Notes under the pieces: generated by a model
Told to the model about the DNA's origin: nothing
The model's database searches: none
Seen by the model: only the letters and a program-made list of their open reading frames with translations
From: Sphingobium sp.
Lineage (GTDB): Bacteria > Pseudomonadota > Alphaproteobacteria > Sphingomonadales > Sphingomonadaceae
Length of the DNA stretch: 13,997 bases
Direction: 5' to 3'
Assembly: GCA_030148625.1 (NCBI GenBank)
Contig: JASBTC010000254.1
Span: forward strand, 1-13,997
Program-made: the position numbers and the translations under genes
Part shown: one piece after another, positions 12,461 through 13,997 of the stretch
Layout: each line of letters begins with the position of its first letter
How positions within the stretch are numbered: the first letter of the stretch is position 1

Positions 12461-13997
12461 TGGCGGTGCGGGGCGCTTTCGATGTCCTGATCGTCGGCAG
12501 CGGCATCAACGCGCTCGTCTGCGGCGCGGCGTTGGCGCTCAAGGGCAAGCGCGTGTGCCTGCTGGAACGCGAGGCGGTTGCGGGCGGCTGTATCCGCACC
12601 GACGAACTGACGCTTCCGGGCTTTCGCCACGACACGCTGTCCACGCTCTATCCCCTGTTCGTGACCGCCCCCCATTTCGCGACGTTCGAACCGCTGCTGG
12701 CAGAGGCAGGGGCGCATTTCGTCAATGGCGAGGCGCCGACCGCGATACTGATGCCCGATGGTCGTTCGCTGATTTTCCGGCGCGATCGGGCCGCGAATGC
12801 AGCGGCGATGGATGCGCTCGCCTCCGGCGACGGCGCTGCCTATGTCCGCGCGATGGCAGCGATCGAAGCCGATGCGCCGCTGATCTTCGGCCTGCTCGGC
12901 GGCGAGCTGTGGCGCTGGAGCACGCTGCGCCTGCTGATCGGCGCATGGCGCAAGCGCGGGCTGCGCGGCCTTGTCCGCTTCTTCGGCGAAGCGATGCGAT
13001 CGACCCGCGACTGGCTGGAGGCGGAGTTCGCATCGCCGCTTTCCCGCGCATTATTCGCGCCCTGGGTGCTGCATGTCGGCCTGTCTCCGGAAAGCCCGTT
13101 GTCGGCGCTGATGAACCGGCTCGTCCTCTTCTCGCTCGAACAGGCGGGAAGCCCGATGGTCGCGGGCGGAAGCGACCGCATCGTCGATGCTTTCCGCGCC
13201 ATCATCGAAGCCCGTGGCGGCGCGATCCGCACCGGCGCCGATGTCGCCCGCATCGTGACGGCCGACGGCAAAGCGACTGGCGTACAATTGGCGACCGGCG
13301 AGACATTGAGCGCGGCCGAAGCGGTCGTCGCTTCGGTGACGCCGGCGCAACTTTACGGACGCCTGCTCGCCCCGACGGATACGCCGCCTCAGGTCCGCAT
13401 CGATGCCGCGGCCTATCGGCACGGGCGCGGCGAGATGCAGATCCATCTGGCGCTGAGCGAACCGCCGCAATGGCCCGATACCGCGTTGCGCGATGTCGCA
13501 ATGCTGCACATCACGCCGGGGCTGGACGGCGTCTCGCGCGCGGTCAACGAAGCGGAACGCGGGCTGTTGCCGGCGGAGGCGACGATCGTCGTCGCGCAGC
13601 CGGTCGCGATCGACCCCGGCCGCGCGCCCGACGGACAATGGATCTTCTGGATCCAGCTGCAGGAATTGCCGCGCGACGGCGCATTGAAGGGCGATGCGCT
13701 CGGCGAAATCGCGCCCCCGCCGGACGGCCGCTGGACCGACGCGATCCGCGATGCCTATGCCGATCGTATCGTCGCCAGGCTATGCGCGCTGATCCCCAAT
13801 CTCGAAGGCGCCATCATCGGCCGGCACGCGATCAGCCCGGCCGATCTCGCACGGCTCAATATGAACCTGGTCGACGGCGACCCTTATGGCGGGGCGTGCA
13901 GCATCGCTCAGTTCATGCTCTGGCGCCCCTCCCCGGCCGGCCGCAATCACGAGACGCCGGTCCGCGGGCTCTATCATCTCGGCGCATCGACCCATCC
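12460..13997 (+). CDS. Phytoene desaturase/PYROXD2-like FAD oxidoreductase (partial, cut at window end)
   Basis: An open frame of 512 codons without a stop runs off the right edge. The N-terminus has an FAD-binding Rossmann fold: DVLIVGSGINALVCG (8-22), E36 in LLERE, and AGGCIRT (41-47). At 141-180 a stretch rich in Leu, Trp and Arg could bind a membrane or lipid substrate. GSPMVAGGSDRIVDAF (230-245) and the following ARGGAIRTGADVARI match the CrtI/PYROXD2 group. The frame ends in GLYHLGASTHP, which in relatives continues into a final GGG motif, so little is missing. Substrates in this group range from carotenoids to retinol; no carotenoid genes are nearby. Its ATG overlaps the SDR stop by one base (TGATG). 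Confidence 0.88.
   Translation, partial: MAVRGAFDVLIVGSGINALVCGAALALKGKRVCLLEREAVAGGCIRTDELTLPGFRHDTLSTLYPLFVTAPHFATFEPLLAEAGAHFVNGEAPTAILMPDGRSLIFRRDRAANAAAMDALASGDGAAYVRAMAAIEADAPLIFGLLGGELWRWSTLRLLIGAWRKRGLRGLVRFFGEAMRSTRDWLEAEFASPLSRALFAPWVLHVGLSPESPLSALMNRLVLFSLEQAGSPMVAGGSDRIVDAFRAIIEARGGAIRTGADVARIVTADGKATGVQLATGETLSAAEAVVASVTPAQLYGRLLAPTDTPPQVRIDAAAYRHGRGEMQIHLALSEPPQWPDTALRDVAMLHITPGLDGVSRAVNEAERGLLPAEATIVVAQPVAIDPGRAPDGQWIFWIQLQELPRDGALKGDALGEIAPPPDGRWTDAIRDAYADRIVARLCALIPNLEGAIIGRHAISPADLARLNMNLVDGDPYGGACSIAQFMLWRPSPAGRNHETPVRGLYHLGASTH

Overview
The window looks like a chromosomal segment of a high-GC alphaproteobacterium, most likely a member of the Sphingomonadales (Sphingomonas or a relative). 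This is inferred from base composition, from the style of the proteins, and from gene arrangements I associate with that group: comF-grxC-nitrilase-DUF1178, and xerD-accA divergent from aroK-aroB. No database search was possible. Most of the window is core genome. No phage, insertion sequence, CRISPR array or genomic island is visible.

Left part (1-3838). A tRNA-Arg(CCT) gene with an encoded CCA lies on the minus strand at the edge. Next comes a tightly packed minus-strand operon read from right to left: comF, grxC (glutaredoxin), a Nit-type carbon-nitrogen hydrolase and a DUF1178 zinc-ribbon protein. Its last three genes overlap by 1 and 4 bases. Divergent from comF is a SAM-dependent methyltransferase resembling NDUFAF5 (complex I assembly). 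It converges with a mutT-type Nudix hydrolase, with only three bases between the stop codons.

Middle (3839-8335). Two small Flp-type (type IVb) pilin genes lie on the plus strand, separated by an AT-richer spacer; the second ends at a strong intrinsic terminator. No tad/cpa secretion genes are present. The minus-strand operon that follows is read right to left: a 45-residue membrane microprotein, a 603-residue exported protein of unknown function, xerD (chromosome dimer resolution) and accA (acetyl-CoA carboxylase alpha chain). The accA stop codon lies inside a short tandem duplication.

Right part (8336-13997). aroK and aroB (shikimate pathway) overlap by 4 bases and are driven divergently from the microprotein operon. 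The best aroK promoter would place transcription start almost at the ATG, which suggests a leaderless mRNA. After a 107-base gap come three overlapping plus-strand redox genes: a flavin-containing/Baeyer-Villiger-like monooxygenase, a short-chain dehydrogenase, and a phytoene-desaturase/PYROXD2-like FAD oxidoreductase cut by the window edge. This trio is the least ordinary part of the window. Its order and overlaps suggest one oxidative pathway of unknown substrate. I found no convincing wholly new system; the best leads are this cassette and the exported protein with its microprotein.
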